DNA of 64,000 bases from Amarolinea aalborgensis (GCF_900491745.1 NZ_UETR01000004.1:186001-250000), one strand, 5' to 3'. Positions 34,269 to 43,691 are shown, numbered from the stretch's first letter. Notes: a model not told the origin generated them from the letters alone. Translations and numbers: made by a program.

Positions 34269-34733
34269 TCAGGGGTGTGTATTGGGGTTGTCTACTGTCA
34301 GCCCCTCGGCGGACGCGGCTTGGTTCAAGCGGTCATCGGCGGAGAGAAAAGCCAGTGGGGCCAGATCGTTCGCCAAGAGGTGGCGATTGGAAACCACTGC
34401 TGTCGCCAGATGGACTGCATCATACGCGCGCAGCGAATACGTTTCAAGCAACCGATTGGCCTGGTCTATGACGTCGTCCACGGCTGTCACAAGCTCGTAT
34501 TGGCGCAGGCAGTCGGCTCGAAAGGCATTTTGCACCTGGACATATTCGGCATCGGTCAGAACGCCCTCTCGCACACGCCGCATTAAGGCGCTGGTCACCT
34601 CAACGATGACCAGGTGTACAGTAATCATCGCGGGGCGGGGCTTTCCATTAAGGGTCGCTCGTAGCCAACGACTGCCTACTTCATCAACGTAACGCTTGAT
34701 CAAGGCGCTGGTGTCCAGGTAATACGTCGTCAT
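34269..34733 (-). CDS. PIN-domain toxin (VapC-like)
   Basis: 154 residues with the PIN pattern YYLDTSALIKRYVDE, VEVTSALMRR, LRAYDAVHLATA and FLSADDRLNQAA, giving all four acidic metal ligands. It starts inside the stop of the antitoxin gene (4-base overlap), the usual VapBC arrangement. Confidence 0.92.
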   Translation of the reverse strand: MTTYYLDTSALIKRYVDEVGSRWLRATLNGKPRPAMITVHLVIVEVTSALMRRVREGVLTDAEYVQVQNAFRADCLRQYELVTAVDDVIDQANRLLETYSLRAYDAVHLATAVVSNRHLLANDLAPLAFLSADDRLNQAASAEGLTVDNPNTHP

Positions 34734-35044
34734 GCGCGATCTTCCCGCTCAGAGATAATGATTTCGGACAGCGGTTGACCCTGGGCCAGCTTTTTCGCCA
34801 GGCGCGCCCGTTCTTCTGGCGATACATCGGGCGGAGTTTCCCAATCCGGTTTGTACAGCAGGTCTGCGGCGCGCAAAACCTGGTGGATTCGGGATCGGGT
34901 ATCAGTCATGTCGCTTTTGGGGCGAATCAAGATGCTCCGCTCCCGCCGTACTACCTCTACTTCGCTAACATTCCAGTCGTGTAGCGCAGCATGAGGGATC
35001 AGTAGACCCTGCGGCGTTAACTGGGCGGCAATCACGGTTGTCAT
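34730..35044 (-). CDS. AbrB/VapB-like antitoxin
   Basis: 104 residues. The N-terminus (VIAAQLTPQGLLIPHAALHDW, VEVVRRERSILIRPK) has the swapped-hairpin AbrB pattern; the C-terminal half is acidic and helical and would bind the PIN toxin. AAAGAGGT precedes the ATG. Confidence 0.8.
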   Translation of the reverse strand: MTTVIAAQLTPQGLLIPHAALHDWNVSEVEVVRRERSILIRPKSDMTDTRSRIHQVLRAADLLYKPDWETPPDVSPEERARLAKKLAQGQPLSEIIISEREDRA

Positions 35045-35104
35045 ATCGGTGACCTCTTTGTTGCGTCTATCAGATACGCTCTGTCATTTTGTGCTGTTGG
35101 CTTG

Positions 35105-35113
35105 AGTATACCA
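35105..35113 (-). promoter_or_regulatory. Extended -10 promoter for the AbrB/PIN pair
   Basis: Minus strand TGG-TATACT (35113-35105), about 60 bp upstream of the antitoxin start. No good -35 box, as expected for the extended type. Confidence 0.4.
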
Positions 35114-35228
35114 ATCGTGAGGTGCACGGTCAAATGCACGATCTGAATCAGAGGAGAGATGTCTATGATAGTTTGGATCAGTAGCTGCGCGCCGCGCCGT
35201 TTGTTATGCGTTCGTCACGTCCAGCGGC

Positions 35229-35257
35229 TTGACGCGGCGACCCTTTGCGTGTAGAAT
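35229..35257 (+). promoter_or_regulatory. Strong sigma-70 promoter for a small RNA
   Basis: TTGACG (35229-35234), an exact 17-bp spacer, TAGAAT (35252-35257). Both boxes match consensus at five of six positions. No protein gene follows on this strand. Confidence 0.65.
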
Positions 35258-35262
35258 GGCGC

Positions 35263-35329
35263 ACGTAAGGTGCTTCGGTGCTTTACGAGATCAGGGCAGA
35301 GGAGCGGGGGACTTCTGCCCTGGTTTTTT
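35263..35329 (+). ncRNA. Candidate structured small RNA, about 67 nt
   Basis: It runs from the predicted start of the upstream promoter to the T-run of an intrinsic terminator. The 5' half forms a 10-bp stem (35264-35273 with 35278-35287, three G-U pairs) closed by a UUCG tetraloop; the 3' half is the terminator hairpin. It lies in a 310-bp gap and would be transcribed against the minus-strand SH3 gene next door without overlapping it. No known RNA family was recognised. Confidence 0.55.
35292..35329 (+). terminator. Rho-independent terminator of the small RNA
   Basis: CAGGGCAGA (35292-35300) pairs with TCTGCCCTG (35314-35322), followed by TTTTTT at 35324-35329. The T-run is only on the plus strand. 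Confidence 0.85.
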
Positions 35330-35354
35330 ATTTCTGGAATTCGCCTCCGCGGCG

Positions 35355-36101
35355 TCACTCCACCGGCGACAGCAGCCGCTGGCTCCCGCTGCTCTCAGCC
35401 GCCCAGCCATCGTACTTCTCATTCTTGACGTGCCACCAGCGCATGCCGTCCACATCCACCGGCGCGTCGGCCAGTGACAGTTTGGCGCCGCGGGGCATCT
35501 CGCGCAGCAGGGTGGTGCCCTTTCCCGGAAACGCGCGCAGGGCCACGCCGTCCGCGGTCACCACCACGGTATCGCCCGCCTGAATGGGCCGGTCCACCGG
35601 GCGCGGATCGCCAAGCTGGGCCGTCAGCCAGACCGTCGTGCTGTCGCGCTCGGCGATCCAACCGGCCTTGCCGCCGCTGTCCGACACGCGCCACCAACGA
35701 AAACCGTCCGCCTCCACCGGCCCTTCTTGCACCGTCACCTTGACGCCCGCGCCAAAGCGGCCAGTGCGCCGGCCGCGGGTCGTCGCGGCACTGCGGATGT
35801 TGACCCCCTGCGGCGCGACGACACGCGCCGGCTGGCCGACGCGCAGTGCGCTGCCGGGCAGCGGCGTCGGCGTGAAGGTGGCCGTGGCGTCTGGGGTGGG
35901 CGTGGCCGCAGCCGTCGGTGTTGCTGACGGCGCGCGCGTGGGTTGGTTGGTCGCTGTGGCGGTCGGTGGAGCTGGGGTAGGGGTCGGCCGCGGCTCGAAG
36001 CGCCCACAGGCTAATAGAGGCCAAAGCAAGAGCAAGAACCAGGCGGTCATCTGCCTGCGGCGGCGCCACCCGACTTCTGGCGACCGGATTTTATCCACCA
36101 C
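35355..36101 (-). CDS. Lipoprotein with Thr-Pro linker and two SH3-type domains
   Basis: 248 residues: basic n-region (RRRR), hydrophobic stretch and lipobox LLACG, then a Thr/Pro/Ala linker (about 37-80), then two bacterial SH3 domains (VNIRSAATTRGRRTGRFGAG..WWRVSDSGGKAGWI and VALRAFPGKGTTLLREMPRG..WWHVKNEKYDGWAAE). Such domains bind cell-wall or surface glycans. A GTG at 36101 gives the basic n-region and overlaps the YciH gene by 11 bases; an ATG at 36050 is the alternative. Confidence 0.8.
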   Translation of the reverse strand: MVDKIRSPEVGWRRRRQMTAWFLLLLWPLLACGRFEPRPTPTPAPPTATATNQPTRAPSATPTAAATPTPDATATFTPTPLPGSALRVGQPARVVAPQGVNIRSAATTRGRRTGRFGAGVKVTVQEGPVEADGFRWWRVSDSGGKAGWIAERDSTTVWLTAQLGDPRPVDRPIQAGDTVVVTADGVALRAFPGKGTTLLREMPRGAKLSLADAPVDVDGMRWWHVKNEKYDGWAAESSGSQRLLSPVE

Positions 36102-36420
36102 TGTACTTCACCTTGTAGCCCAGTTCGATGAGCAGGGCGCCGGCGCGCTCGCGGTGATCGCCCTGGATTTCGATCTCCGGGCCTTTCTCGCTCTCCTTGA
36201 TCGTGCCGCCGGCGCCCAACGCCTTTTGCAGATTTTTCAGCAGCTCGCGCAGGGTCTCCGGGTTGTGGTGCAGCCCGCTGATGACGGTGACGGTCTTACC
36301 CTTGCGCCGTTTGCGGTCACGGGCCACCGTCGCTGCCTGCTGCTTGGCCGGCTTTTCCACAACTTGCGGCGCCGGCATCGGCGTCGGCTCAGGATCTGTC
36401 GAATAGACGAGTTTACCCAT
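36091..36420 (-). CDS. yciH: SUI1/eIF1-like translation factor
   Basis: 109 residues. A Lys-rich N-terminal arm leads into the SUI1 domain (KTVTVISGLHHNPETLRELLKNLQKALGAGGTIKE, then IEIQGDHRERAGALLIELGYKVKY). In bacteria this factor influences start-codon fidelity and stress translation. The ATG at 36420 is chosen over a TTG two codons upstream. The stop overlaps the SH3 lipoprotein gene. Confidence 0.92.
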   Translation of the reverse strand: MGKLVYSTDPEPTPMPAPQVVEKPAKQQAATVARDRKRRKGKTVTVISGLHHNPETLRELLKNLQKALGAGGTIKESEKGPEIEIQGDHRERAGALLIELGYKVKYSGG

Positions 36421-36431
36421 CGGCAAGCTTC

Positions 36432-36463
36432 AATCTGGAATCTGGAATCTGGAATTTGGAATC
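36432..36463. repeat. Short tandem repeat (AATCTGG)n
   Basis: Four 7-bp units, the last with one change, plus AATC. It lies directly between serA and yciH, upstream of the latter's start codon. Confidence 0.85.
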
Positions 36464-36479
36464 GGTCAATCTTCAATCT

Positions 36480-38084
36480 TCACAGCGCGATCGCCTGCAC
36501 CCAGTAGGTGTGACTGACATCCTTGACCAGGTCGTACAGCGCTTCAGGGATCGGCTCATCGGTGCCGAGCACCATGATGGCTTCCCCGCGCGGGCTGTGG
36601 CGGCCAACGTGCATGAACGAGATGTTGACATCGGCGTCGCCCAGCATCGTGCCGATACGGCCGATGATGCCCGGCCGGTCGTGATGCCGCGTCAGCAGCA
36701 TATGCCCCATGGCCGGGAAGTCTACCCAGATGTCATCCAAGCCGACGATGTGGGGTTCACCCTGCACCAGCGCGCCGCTGACCTTGCGGGCGCCGCCGCC
36801 GTTCACCACCTGCACGCTGATCATGTTCTCATACTGTGAGGCGCGCAGGGTCTTCTGTTCCGTGACATCCAGCCCACGCTGCGCGGCCAGTCGCGCGGCG
36901 TTGATGATGTTGACGCGCACGTCCACGACCGATTGCAGCATGCCTTTGATGACCGCAGCCGTGACCGAGGACAGATCGTGCTCGGCCAGCGAGCCGCTGT
37001 AGGTGATGGCGCATGACTTGAGGTTCTTGCCGCCTAACTGTACGACCACGCGCCCCAGGCGCTCGGCCAGATCGAGAAAAGGGGTCAGGAACGGCAGGTC
37101 GCGCGGGGCCATCAGCGGCGCGTTGACTGCGTAACGCGCGGGGCGCCCAGAGAGCACATCCACCACCTGCTCGGCCACATCCACGGCCACCTGATCCTGC
37201 GCTTCGGTCGTTGAACCGGCAATGTGCGGGGTCATGATGACTTTCGGATGGCGCAGCAGGGGACTGTCCGGCGGTACAGGCTCTTTCTCGAACACGTCGA
37301 GCGCCGCGCCGGCGACATGCCCGCTGTCCAGCGCGGCCAGCAGCGCCGCCTGGTCAATGATGCCGCCGCGCGCGCAGTTGATCAAGCGCACGCCGGGCTT
37401 CATGCACGCCAGCGCGTCCGCGTTGATGAAGCGGTTGGTTTCTTCGGTCAAGGGCAGGTGCACGGTGATGAAATCTGCGCGGCTGTACAGCGTTTCCAAC
37501 GAGACCAGTTCCACGTTCAGATTGGCGGCCATCTCGGTGGAAATGTAGGGGTCGTAGGCGATGACGTCCATGGCCAGCCCCTGCGCGCGCCGCGCTACCT
37601 CGCCGCCAATGCGCCCCAGGCCCAGGCAGCCCAGGATTTTGCCGCGCACCTCGGTGCCCATGAAGCGGCTGCGCTTCCACTCACCGCTGCGCAGCGAGGC
37701 GTCGGCCTGCGCAATGTTGCGCGCCAGCGCCACCAATAAGCCTACTGTGTGCTCGGCGACCGAAATGGTGTTCCCGCCCGGCGCGTTGACGACCAGGACG
37801 CCCAGGTTGGTGGCCGCGTCCAGGTCAATGTTGTCCACGCCGACGCCGGCGCGCGCCACCACTTTGAGCTGCTTGCCGGCCGTGAGCACAGCCGCGGTGA
37901 CTTTGGTTTCGCTGCGCACGAGCAAGGCGTCGTACGCGGGGATGATCTCGATCAATTCGGCCGGCTTCAGACCGGTGCGTACATCTACGGCCAACCCATG
38001 CTTCAACAGCAGGTCAAGCCCAATCGGCGCCAGCGGGTCCGAAACCAGAACCCGACCAGGGCCACTTATTTTTAGTGTCTCCAT
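36480..38084 (-). CDS. serA: D-3-phosphoglycerate dehydrogenase
   Basis: 534 residues, the long SerA form. The NAD site is LGCLGLGRIGGEVARRA; the catalytic Arg, Glu and His are in NCARGGIID, VFEKEPV and MTPHIAGST. An intervening domain (about 325-455) and a C-terminal ACT domain (HMLLTRHHDRPGIIGRIGTMLGDADVNISFM) complete it; ACT binds serine for feedback control. It starts the serine pathway from 3-phosphoglycerate. Same strand as argS and polA upstream, separated by repeat copy B. Confidence 0.96.
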   Translation of the reverse strand: METLKISGPGRVLVSDPLAPIGLDLLLKHGLAVDVRTGLKPAELIEIIPAYDALLVRSETKVTAAVLTAGKQLKVVARAGVGVDNIDLDAATNLGVLVVNAPGGNTISVAEHTVGLLVALARNIAQADASLRSGEWKRSRFMGTEVRGKILGCLGLGRIGGEVARRAQGLAMDVIAYDPYISTEMAANLNVELVSLETLYSRADFITVHLPLTEETNRFINADALACMKPGVRLINCARGGIIDQAALLAALDSGHVAGAALDVFEKEPVPPDSPLLRHPKVIMTPHIAGSTTEAQDQVAVDVAEQVVDVLSGRPARYAVNAPLMAPRDLPFLTPFLDLAERLGRVVVQLGGKNLKSCAITYSGSLAEHDLSSVTAAVIKGMLQSVVDVRVNIINAARLAAQRGLDVTEQKTLRASQYENMISVQVVNGGGARKVSGALVQGEPHIVGLDDIWVDFPAMGHMLLTRHHDRPGIIGRIGTMLGDADVNISFMHVGRHSPRGEAIMVLGTDEPIPEALYDLVKDVSHTYWVQAIAL

Positions 38085-38140
38085 GCGTTCTACAACCTCG
38101 TTACCATGTGTCGTTGTAACTGCTCAGACCGCATGCAGCG

Positions 38141-38269
38141 AGAGCGATTGAAATCGCGCCTGATGGGCGTGACCGCCGGGCGTCCACCTTCGTAGACGCA
38201 ATGCTGGTCGGCGCAGGCCGACCTTGTGGCGGAACGCCCGTTTGGCCCGAATTCATTCGGCGGCTGGGC
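38141..38269 (-). repeat. Dispersed structured repeat, copy B
   Basis: Reverse-oriented copy between argS and serA. It contains GCGATTGAAATCGC, the GGTCGGC..GCCGACC palindrome and GGCCCGAATTCATTCGGCGG in the same order as the other copies. Confidence 0.88.
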
Positions 38270-38283
38270 GGTTACGTCTTGTT

Positions 38284-39999
38284 TTACATCTGCTCTGGCG
38301 CGCTCATGCCCATCAGGTGCAACGTGCGCGCGAGCATGATGCGACAGGCATCTACCAACTTCAGCCGCGCCTGACCCAGGGCTGCATCGGCCGGGTCGCT
38401 TGAAATGACGCGGCAGTCGCGGTAGAAGATGTGAAAGGCGTTGGCCAGCTCTTGTGCGTAGTAGGTCAGATGGTGGGGCGCCAGGTGCCTGGCCGCCACG
38501 GCGATGATTTCCGGCAGCTCCAGCATTTTGCGTAGGAGCGCCATTTCTGATGGATGATGCAGCAGCGTCACGTCAGCCGCTTCGTCGAGGCTGGTGTGCA
38601 TTTCTTGCGCGCGCCGCAGGATGCTGCAAATACGGGCATGGGCATATTGCACGTAATAGACCGGATTTTCGCTGCTCTGCTCGGCCGCCAGCTTGAGATC
38701 GAACTCCATCTCACTCTCGGCTGCCCGCGTCAGCAGCATGAAGCGCACAGCATCCGCGCCCACTTCGTCAACGACCTCGGTCAGGGTCACGATGTCGCCC
38801 GCGCGCTTGGAGAGCTTGACCTCTTCGCCGCCGCGCTTGAGCTTGACCAGGGCATAGATCGGAATCGTCAAGCGCGCCGGGTCCAGTCCCAGCGCGGCCA
38901 CGACCGCGTTCATACGCGGCACATGCCCTTGATGATCCATGGACCACACATTGATCACGCGCTCGAAGCCGCGCCGCACGAACTTGTCATAATGATAGGC
39001 GATGTCCGAGGCGAGGTAGGTCGGCTCGCCGCTGCGTCGCACGAGCACCTCATCCTTTTCTGCGCCGGGGAAGCGGCTGGCCGCGAACCAGGTTGCGCCA
39101 TCCTTGTGATAGGTCAAACCTTTGGCCTCCAGCAGCGCCAGGGCCGTCTCGTACGTGCCGTCGCGGAAGAGGGATCGCTCGGAGAACCAGCGGTCGAAGC
39201 GCACGTCGAGGCGTTCCAGGTCCTTGCGCAGACCTTCCAGCGCCATCTGCAGCGCCAGGTCGGTCAGCTCGGAGACGGCCTGCTCTTCCGGCAGATCGAG
39301 ATAATGGCGGTCATGGGCCGCGGCCAATTGCGCGCCCCATTCTGCCAGGTAGGCGCCGTGGTAGCCATCGTCCGGCACAGGTCGGTTGATGCCCAGCGCC
39401 TGCGCGTAGCGGGCGAGCAGCGACGCGCCGAATTTGCGCATCTGGCTGCCGGCGTCATTGACGTAGAACTCGCGCTGCACGTCATAGCCGGCGGCGGTCA
39501 TGACCCGCGCCACGGTGTCCCCAAAAACGGCATTGCGCGCGCCGCCAAAGTGCAGCGGACCGGTGGGGTTGGCGCTCACAAACTCCACCTGGATGCGGCG
39601 GTTCTGTCCTTCGGTCAGCGCGGCCCAGGCTTCGCCCTGGCGACGGATCTCATCCACCTGGCCGGTTAGCCAATCGTGCGCCAGGTGGAAGTTGATGAAG
39701 CCCGGCGCCAGCGCGCTGACATCAGCCAGCGCGGGATGCGCCATCTGCTGGATCTGCGCGGCGATGATCTGCGCAATTTGCAGCGGCGTCAATTTTCCGG
39801 CGCCCTGGCTGACGCGCGCCTCATTGACCGGCCGCACCAGCTGCAGCGGCAGCGCCGTGGCCCAGTCGCCCTGCTCCTTGCGCTTGGGGCGTTCGACCAC
39901 GATATCGGGCAGGGTCAGCGCGGGCAACTCCTCAGCCACCTGCGCCGCGTGCACGGCCGCGACCACGACCTCAGCGAGTTCCTCAGCAATCAATTTCAT
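38284..39999 (-). CDS. argS: Arginyl-tRNA synthetase
   Basis: 571 residues of class I ArgRS. Signature VEFVSANPTGPLHFGGARNAVFGD carries the HIGH motif as HFGG, and VKLSKRAGDIVTLTEVVDEVG is the KMSKS-like loop. N-terminal tRNA-binding domain (1-110) and C-terminal anticodon (DALR) domain (about 450-571, HARICSILRR, ANAFHIFYRDCRV) are present. It charges tRNA-Arg. It lies between polA and serA on the same strand. Confidence 0.96.
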   Translation of the reverse strand: MKLIAEELAEVVVAAVHAAQVAEELPALTLPDIVVERPKRKEQGDWATALPLQLVRPVNEARVSQGAGKLTPLQIAQIIAAQIQQMAHPALADVSALAPGFINFHLAHDWLTGQVDEIRRQGEAWAALTEGQNRRIQVEFVSANPTGPLHFGGARNAVFGDTVARVMTAAGYDVQREFYVNDAGSQMRKFGASLLARYAQALGINRPVPDDGYHGAYLAEWGAQLAAAHDRHYLDLPEEQAVSELTDLALQMALEGLRKDLERLDVRFDRWFSERSLFRDGTYETALALLEAKGLTYHKDGATWFAASRFPGAEKDEVLVRRSGEPTYLASDIAYHYDKFVRRGFERVINVWSMDHQGHVPRMNAVVAALGLDPARLTIPIYALVKLKRGGEEVKLSKRAGDIVTLTEVVDEVGADAVRFMLLTRAAESEMEFDLKLAAEQSSENPVYYVQYAHARICSILRRAQEMHTSLDEAADVTLLHHPSEMALLRKMLELPEIIAVAARHLAPHHLTYYAQELANAFHIFYRDCRVISSDPADAALGQARLKLVDACRIMLARTLHLMGMSAPEQM

Positions 40000-40070
40000 C
40001 AGAAAGTATCCTTGTTACACATAAACGGGTGTCACGAACGATTGAACGATTCCAGGAAGTTTACACTCGG

Positions 40071-42911
40071 TCAATACAACTCGGTTTCCAGCCAATTCAG
40101 GCCGACTTCGACATCCACCTTGAGTGGAATGGAAAGCGTAAAGGCGTGGCTCATCACCTCGCGCACCAGGGCCACGGCCGTGTCTAGTTCAGCCTCAGGG
40201 GCCTCCAACACCAACTCGTCGTGCACCTGCAGAATCATGCGGGTGCGCAGCCCGGCGTCCTGCAGGCGCTGCGCCAGCCGAATCATCGCCAGTTTGATGA
40301 TGTCGGCCGAGGTGCCCTGGATCGGCGCGTTGATCGCGGCCCGCTCCAGCGCCTGACGCACGTTGTGCGGCGTTTGCGCGCCCGGCGCCAGTTCCGGGAA
40401 ATAGCGCCGCCGACCAAGCAGCGTCTCGACGTAGCCCACTTGGGCGGCCTGTACGCGCAGGCTGTCGAGGTAGGTCTTCACCTGGGCATAAATCGTAAAA
40501 TAGCGGTTGATGAACTCCGTGGCTTCGCCAGGCGTCATCCCGGTTTGCTGCGCCAGGCCGAACGCGCCCTGGCCGTAGACCAGCCCGAAGTTGACGGTCT
40601 TGGCGCGGCCGCGCATCTCCTTGGTCACCTCCGCCAGCGGCACGCCGTAGACCGCGGCGGCCGTGCTGGCATGGACATCTTCCCCGCGCTCGAACGCGCC
40701 GAGCAGGTTGGGATCGCGGCTGGCGTGGGCGACGATGCGCAGCTCCACCTGCGAATAGTCGGCCGAGATCAGCCGCCAGCCCGCGGGCGCAATGAACGCG
40801 CGGCGCACCTGGCGCCCGATCTCGGTGCGAATGGGGATGTTCTGCAGGTTGGGGTTCGAGCTAGACAGGCGTCCGGTCTCTGCGCCGGCCTGGTTGAAAC
40901 TGGTGTGCACGCGGCCGGTGCGCGGATTGATCAGGCTGGGCAGCGCCAGCACGTACGTAGATTGCAGCTTGCCCAACTGCCGGTATTCCAGGATTTTGTC
41001 CAGGATCGGGTGCTTGCCGGCCATGCCTTCCAACACCCCCGCGGTCAGGCTGATCTTGCCCGTGGCCGTGCGCGCCAGGCCGGTGGAGGAAATTGCCAGC
41101 TTGCCAAACAGCACGTCGGCCAACTGCTGCGTCGAGTTGATGTTGAACGCCAGGCCGGCCAGTTCGTGAATCTCTTGCACGAGCGCGGCCAGCCGCTGCG
41201 CCAACTCCACTTCCATTTGCTTGAGGAACGGTACATCCAGCAGCACACCGGCCCGTTCGATGGCGCAGATCACCGGCACGAGCGGCATTTCGACCATGTT
41301 GAACAGCTCGGTCTGGCGCTTCTGCTCCATTTCCGCGCGCAGCAGCGGCACCAGGCGCAGCGTCATATCCACGTCTGCGCTCGCATACTGGGCCACTCGC
41401 TCCGGTTCCACCTGATCCATCGTGATCTGCGCCTTGCCCTTGCCGATCAAGGCTTCGATTTCGGTCATCTCGACGCCCAACCGCGCCAGGGCCTGGCCTT
41501 TCAGGCCCAAGTTGCGCGAGCCGGGGTCGCACAGCCACGCGGCCAGCATGGTGTCCCAGGAAAGCCCGTTGACCGGCATGCCTGCCTCGGCCAGCACGGT
41601 CATGTCGTACGATGCGTTGTGCGCGGCTTTGGGCACGCTGGGATCAGCCAGCATGGGGCCAAGCGCCTGGCGCAGGGTTGCGATCGGCAGCCCGACGGCC
41701 TGCGTCTCGGCCACACTGGCGCCCGTGCGGGTCAGCTCGGCGTCGGGCATCACCGCAAACAGCGGCAGATTCGAGGTTTCACGCAGCAGGGCCGTGGGCG
41801 GCGGGCTGCTGAGCGCCACGGCCACATACGCGCCGTGGCCTTCGGCCCAGGAAAGCGCCACCCCCACCAGTTGGGCTTGCATGGGGTCGGTGCTGGTGGT
41901 TTCCACGTCGAAGGCCACCAGCGGCGCGGCCCGGCACAGCGCCGCAACTTCTACCAGTTCGCTCTCCGTCGTGATCAATCGGTAGGCCGCGTCTGGCTGC
42001 GGCTGGTCACTGGTTGCTGCCAGCTCTGCCGTGGCAGGCGCAGCCTCGCTCTGCGGCAGGCGCTCGATCAGGCTCTTGAATTCCAACTCGCGGAAGAGCG
42101 TCACCACGCGCTGGCGGTCAAAATCGCGCGTGCGACAGGCGCTCAGATCAAGCGTCACCGGCAGGTCGGTGATGATGGTGGAGAGCTGGCGCGCGAGCTC
42201 GATCTGCGTGCGATGCGCGGCGATGGCTTCGCGCGCACGCGGCGGCTTGACCTCAGGCAGGCGGGCCAGCAAGCTGTCTAGCGTGCCAAAGGTTTGCAGC
42301 AAGGTCGTAGCCGTCTTGTCGCCGATGCCCGGCACGCCCGGGATGTTGTCCGAGGTGTCGCCCACCAGCGCCTTGTAGTCAATCACCTGCGAGGGCGACA
42401 AGCCGTAGCGTTCCTCGACCGCGCGCACGTCGTAGATGGTGGTCTTTGGCTTTGGTCCGCCGGAGGTGTAGCGCACGCGCACATGGTCGTTGACCAGTTG
42501 AAACAGATCGCGATCGCCGCTGATGATCAGGCAATCCACGCCCTGGGCAGTGGCCTGGCGTGACAGCGCGCCGATCAAGTCGTCTGCCTCATACCCTTCG
42601 ATTTCGAAAATGGGGATATTGAGCGTCTCGATCAGCTGGCGGATGCGCGGCACCTGCACCGCCATCTCCTCCGGCATCTTGGCCCGCGTGCTCTTATAGC
42701 CATCGAACTGTTCATGACGGAAGGTGCGCCCCACATCAAAGGCCACGGCGAGATATTCTGGCTTCTCCTCCGCGACGACGCCGAGCAGCATCGTGGTGAA
42801 GCCGTAGACGGCGTTCGTCAGCTCCCCGCGGCTGGTTGCCATATCCGGCGGCAGGCCGTAGTAGGCTCGAAAGGCCTGTGAGTAGCCGTCAATCAGGGCA
42901 AGCGTAGGCAT
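40071..42911 (-). CDS. polA: DNA polymerase I
   Basis: 946 residues with all three domains: 5'-3' exonuclease (1-290; LIDGYSQAFRAYYGLP, GYEADDLIGAL, ISGDRDLFQLV), 3'-5' exonuclease with the DxE motif intact (VAFDVETTSTDP, about 328-340), and the polymerase (DYSQVELRIVAHAS motif A, RRAKTVNFGLVYG-type motif B reading RGRAKTVNFGLVYGQG, QVHDELVLEAP motif C). Because DVET is present, proofreading is probably active. It fills gaps in repair and removes primers. Confidence 0.97.
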   Translation of the reverse strand: MPTLALIDGYSQAFRAYYGLPPDMATSRGELTNAVYGFTTMLLGVVAEEKPEYLAVAFDVGRTFRHEQFDGYKSTRAKMPEEMAVQVPRIRQLIETLNIPIFEIEGYEADDLIGALSRQATAQGVDCLIISGDRDLFQLVNDHVRVRYTSGGPKPKTTIYDVRAVEERYGLSPSQVIDYKALVGDTSDNIPGVPGIGDKTATTLLQTFGTLDSLLARLPEVKPPRAREAIAAHRTQIELARQLSTIITDLPVTLDLSACRTRDFDRQRVVTLFRELEFKSLIERLPQSEAAPATAELAATSDQPQPDAAYRLITTESELVEVAALCRAAPLVAFDVETTSTDPMQAQLVGVALSWAEGHGAYVAVALSSPPPTALLRETSNLPLFAVMPDAELTRTGASVAETQAVGLPIATLRQALGPMLADPSVPKAAHNASYDMTVLAEAGMPVNGLSWDTMLAAWLCDPGSRNLGLKGQALARLGVEMTEIEALIGKGKAQITMDQVEPERVAQYASADVDMTLRLVPLLRAEMEQKRQTELFNMVEMPLVPVICAIERAGVLLDVPFLKQMEVELAQRLAALVQEIHELAGLAFNINSTQQLADVLFGKLAISSTGLARTATGKISLTAGVLEGMAGKHPILDKILEYRQLGKLQSTYVLALPSLINPRTGRVHTSFNQAGAETGRLSSSNPNLQNIPIRTEIGRQVRRAFIAPAGWRLISADYSQVELRIVAHASRDPNLLGAFERGEDVHASTAAAVYGVPLAEVTKEMRGRAKTVNFGLVYGQGAFGLAQQTGMTPGEATEFINRYFTIYAQVKTYLDSLRVQAAQVGYVETLLGRRRYFPELAPGAQTPHNVRQALERAAINAPIQGTSADIIKLAMIRLAQRLQDAGLRTRMILQVHDELVLEAPEAELDTAVALVREVMSHAFTLSIPLKVDVEVGLNWLETELY

Positions 42912-43030
42912 GTGGTTCGCTCCGTTAAGGGAATGCTCAAGACTTGGCGATTTTCAATGAGAATGCCAGGGTTGATGTGTCAGGGGGAATCGTGTGACGC
43001 GATAACGGCCCAGGCGGTGCGCCGATGCCA

Positions 43031-43196
43031 GCGAGCAATTGAAATCGCACCTGATGGGCGCACCATTGGGCGCCTATCTCCGGGGGCGCAATATCGGTCG
43101 GCGCAGGCCGACGGCTCGACTGAGCTCGCCGAAGTCCTGGCGGCGGAACGCCCATTCGCCCCGAATTCATTCGGCGGCTTGGCAGGATGCCTGAGT
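43031..43196 (-). repeat. Dispersed structured repeat, copy C
   Basis: Reverse-oriented copy in the 361-bp gap upstream of polA. It carries an extra ~25 bases in the middle (around 43110-43140) and the CAGGATGCCTGAG end shared with copy A. No gene was seen in this gap. Confidence 0.85.
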
Positions 43197-43272
43197 AGTT
43201 ACGTTGCCCCGCAGCGCGTGACCCGCGTGTCCGCCAGCGCGCCGATGCGTCAGGCACAAGCGGTCTGTCGGC

Positions 43273-43485
43273 TCACTTGGCCTTTTCCCAAGCCAGGCTG
43301 CCATTGCTCAGCAATTCCTTGACTTGGGGATACTCCAGAATGGAGGCAACAAACCGGATGCTGCGGTGAGCATCCAGGCGATACTCGCCCGTGTTGAGGT
43401 GCAAGTGGATGTTGTCGCCCGTTTTATTCACCAGGCGAATGATGTCGTTCGGTTTCCAGGTTGGGCCGGTTGCTGTGGCTGCCAT
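43273..43485 (-). CDS. Small conserved-looking protein of unknown function
   Basis: 70 residues, one probable beta-rich domain (WKPNDIIRLVNKTGDNIHLHLNTGEYRLDAHRSIRFV), no membrane segment or metal motif. Codon use is like that of its neighbours and the frame is uninterrupted, so I accept it as a gene. Family unknown. Confidence 0.6.
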   Translation of the reverse strand: MAATATGPTWKPNDIIRLVNKTGDNIHLHLNTGEYRLDAHRSIRFVASILEYPQVKELLSNGSLAWEKAK

Positions 43486-43616
43486 GCTATCCTCGTTTGG
43501 CGTCGAATCATCGTTGGGGGCGGGGGTTGCGTCTGACGCACTGAGTCAGTGCGGTTCATTGTACCATTTTATGCCGGATGGTCAAACGATAGGCCTCATT
43601 GCCTCATGACAGCGAC

Positions 43617-43645
43617 TTGCCCTTGCCTGGCCCGCGTGGTACACT
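43617..43645 (+). promoter_or_regulatory. Candidate sigma-70 promoter
   Basis: TTGCCC (43617-43622), 17 bp, TACACT (43640-43645), 46 bp upstream of the MBL gene start at 43692. Confidence 0.5.
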
Positions 43646-43691
43646 TCGGCTCCAGACGTGACAAGACAAAGGAAAGGTGCTGTTTCTGGTT

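Noticed and set aside
35292..35322. Hairpin as terminator of the minus-strand SH3 gene
   Set aside because: The T-run is on the plus strand only; read from the minus strand the stem is preceded, not followed, by the run.
40221..42281. 686-codon plus-strand open frame opposite polA
   Set aside because: Antisense shadow with no recognisable motif; polA is unmistakable on the other strand.
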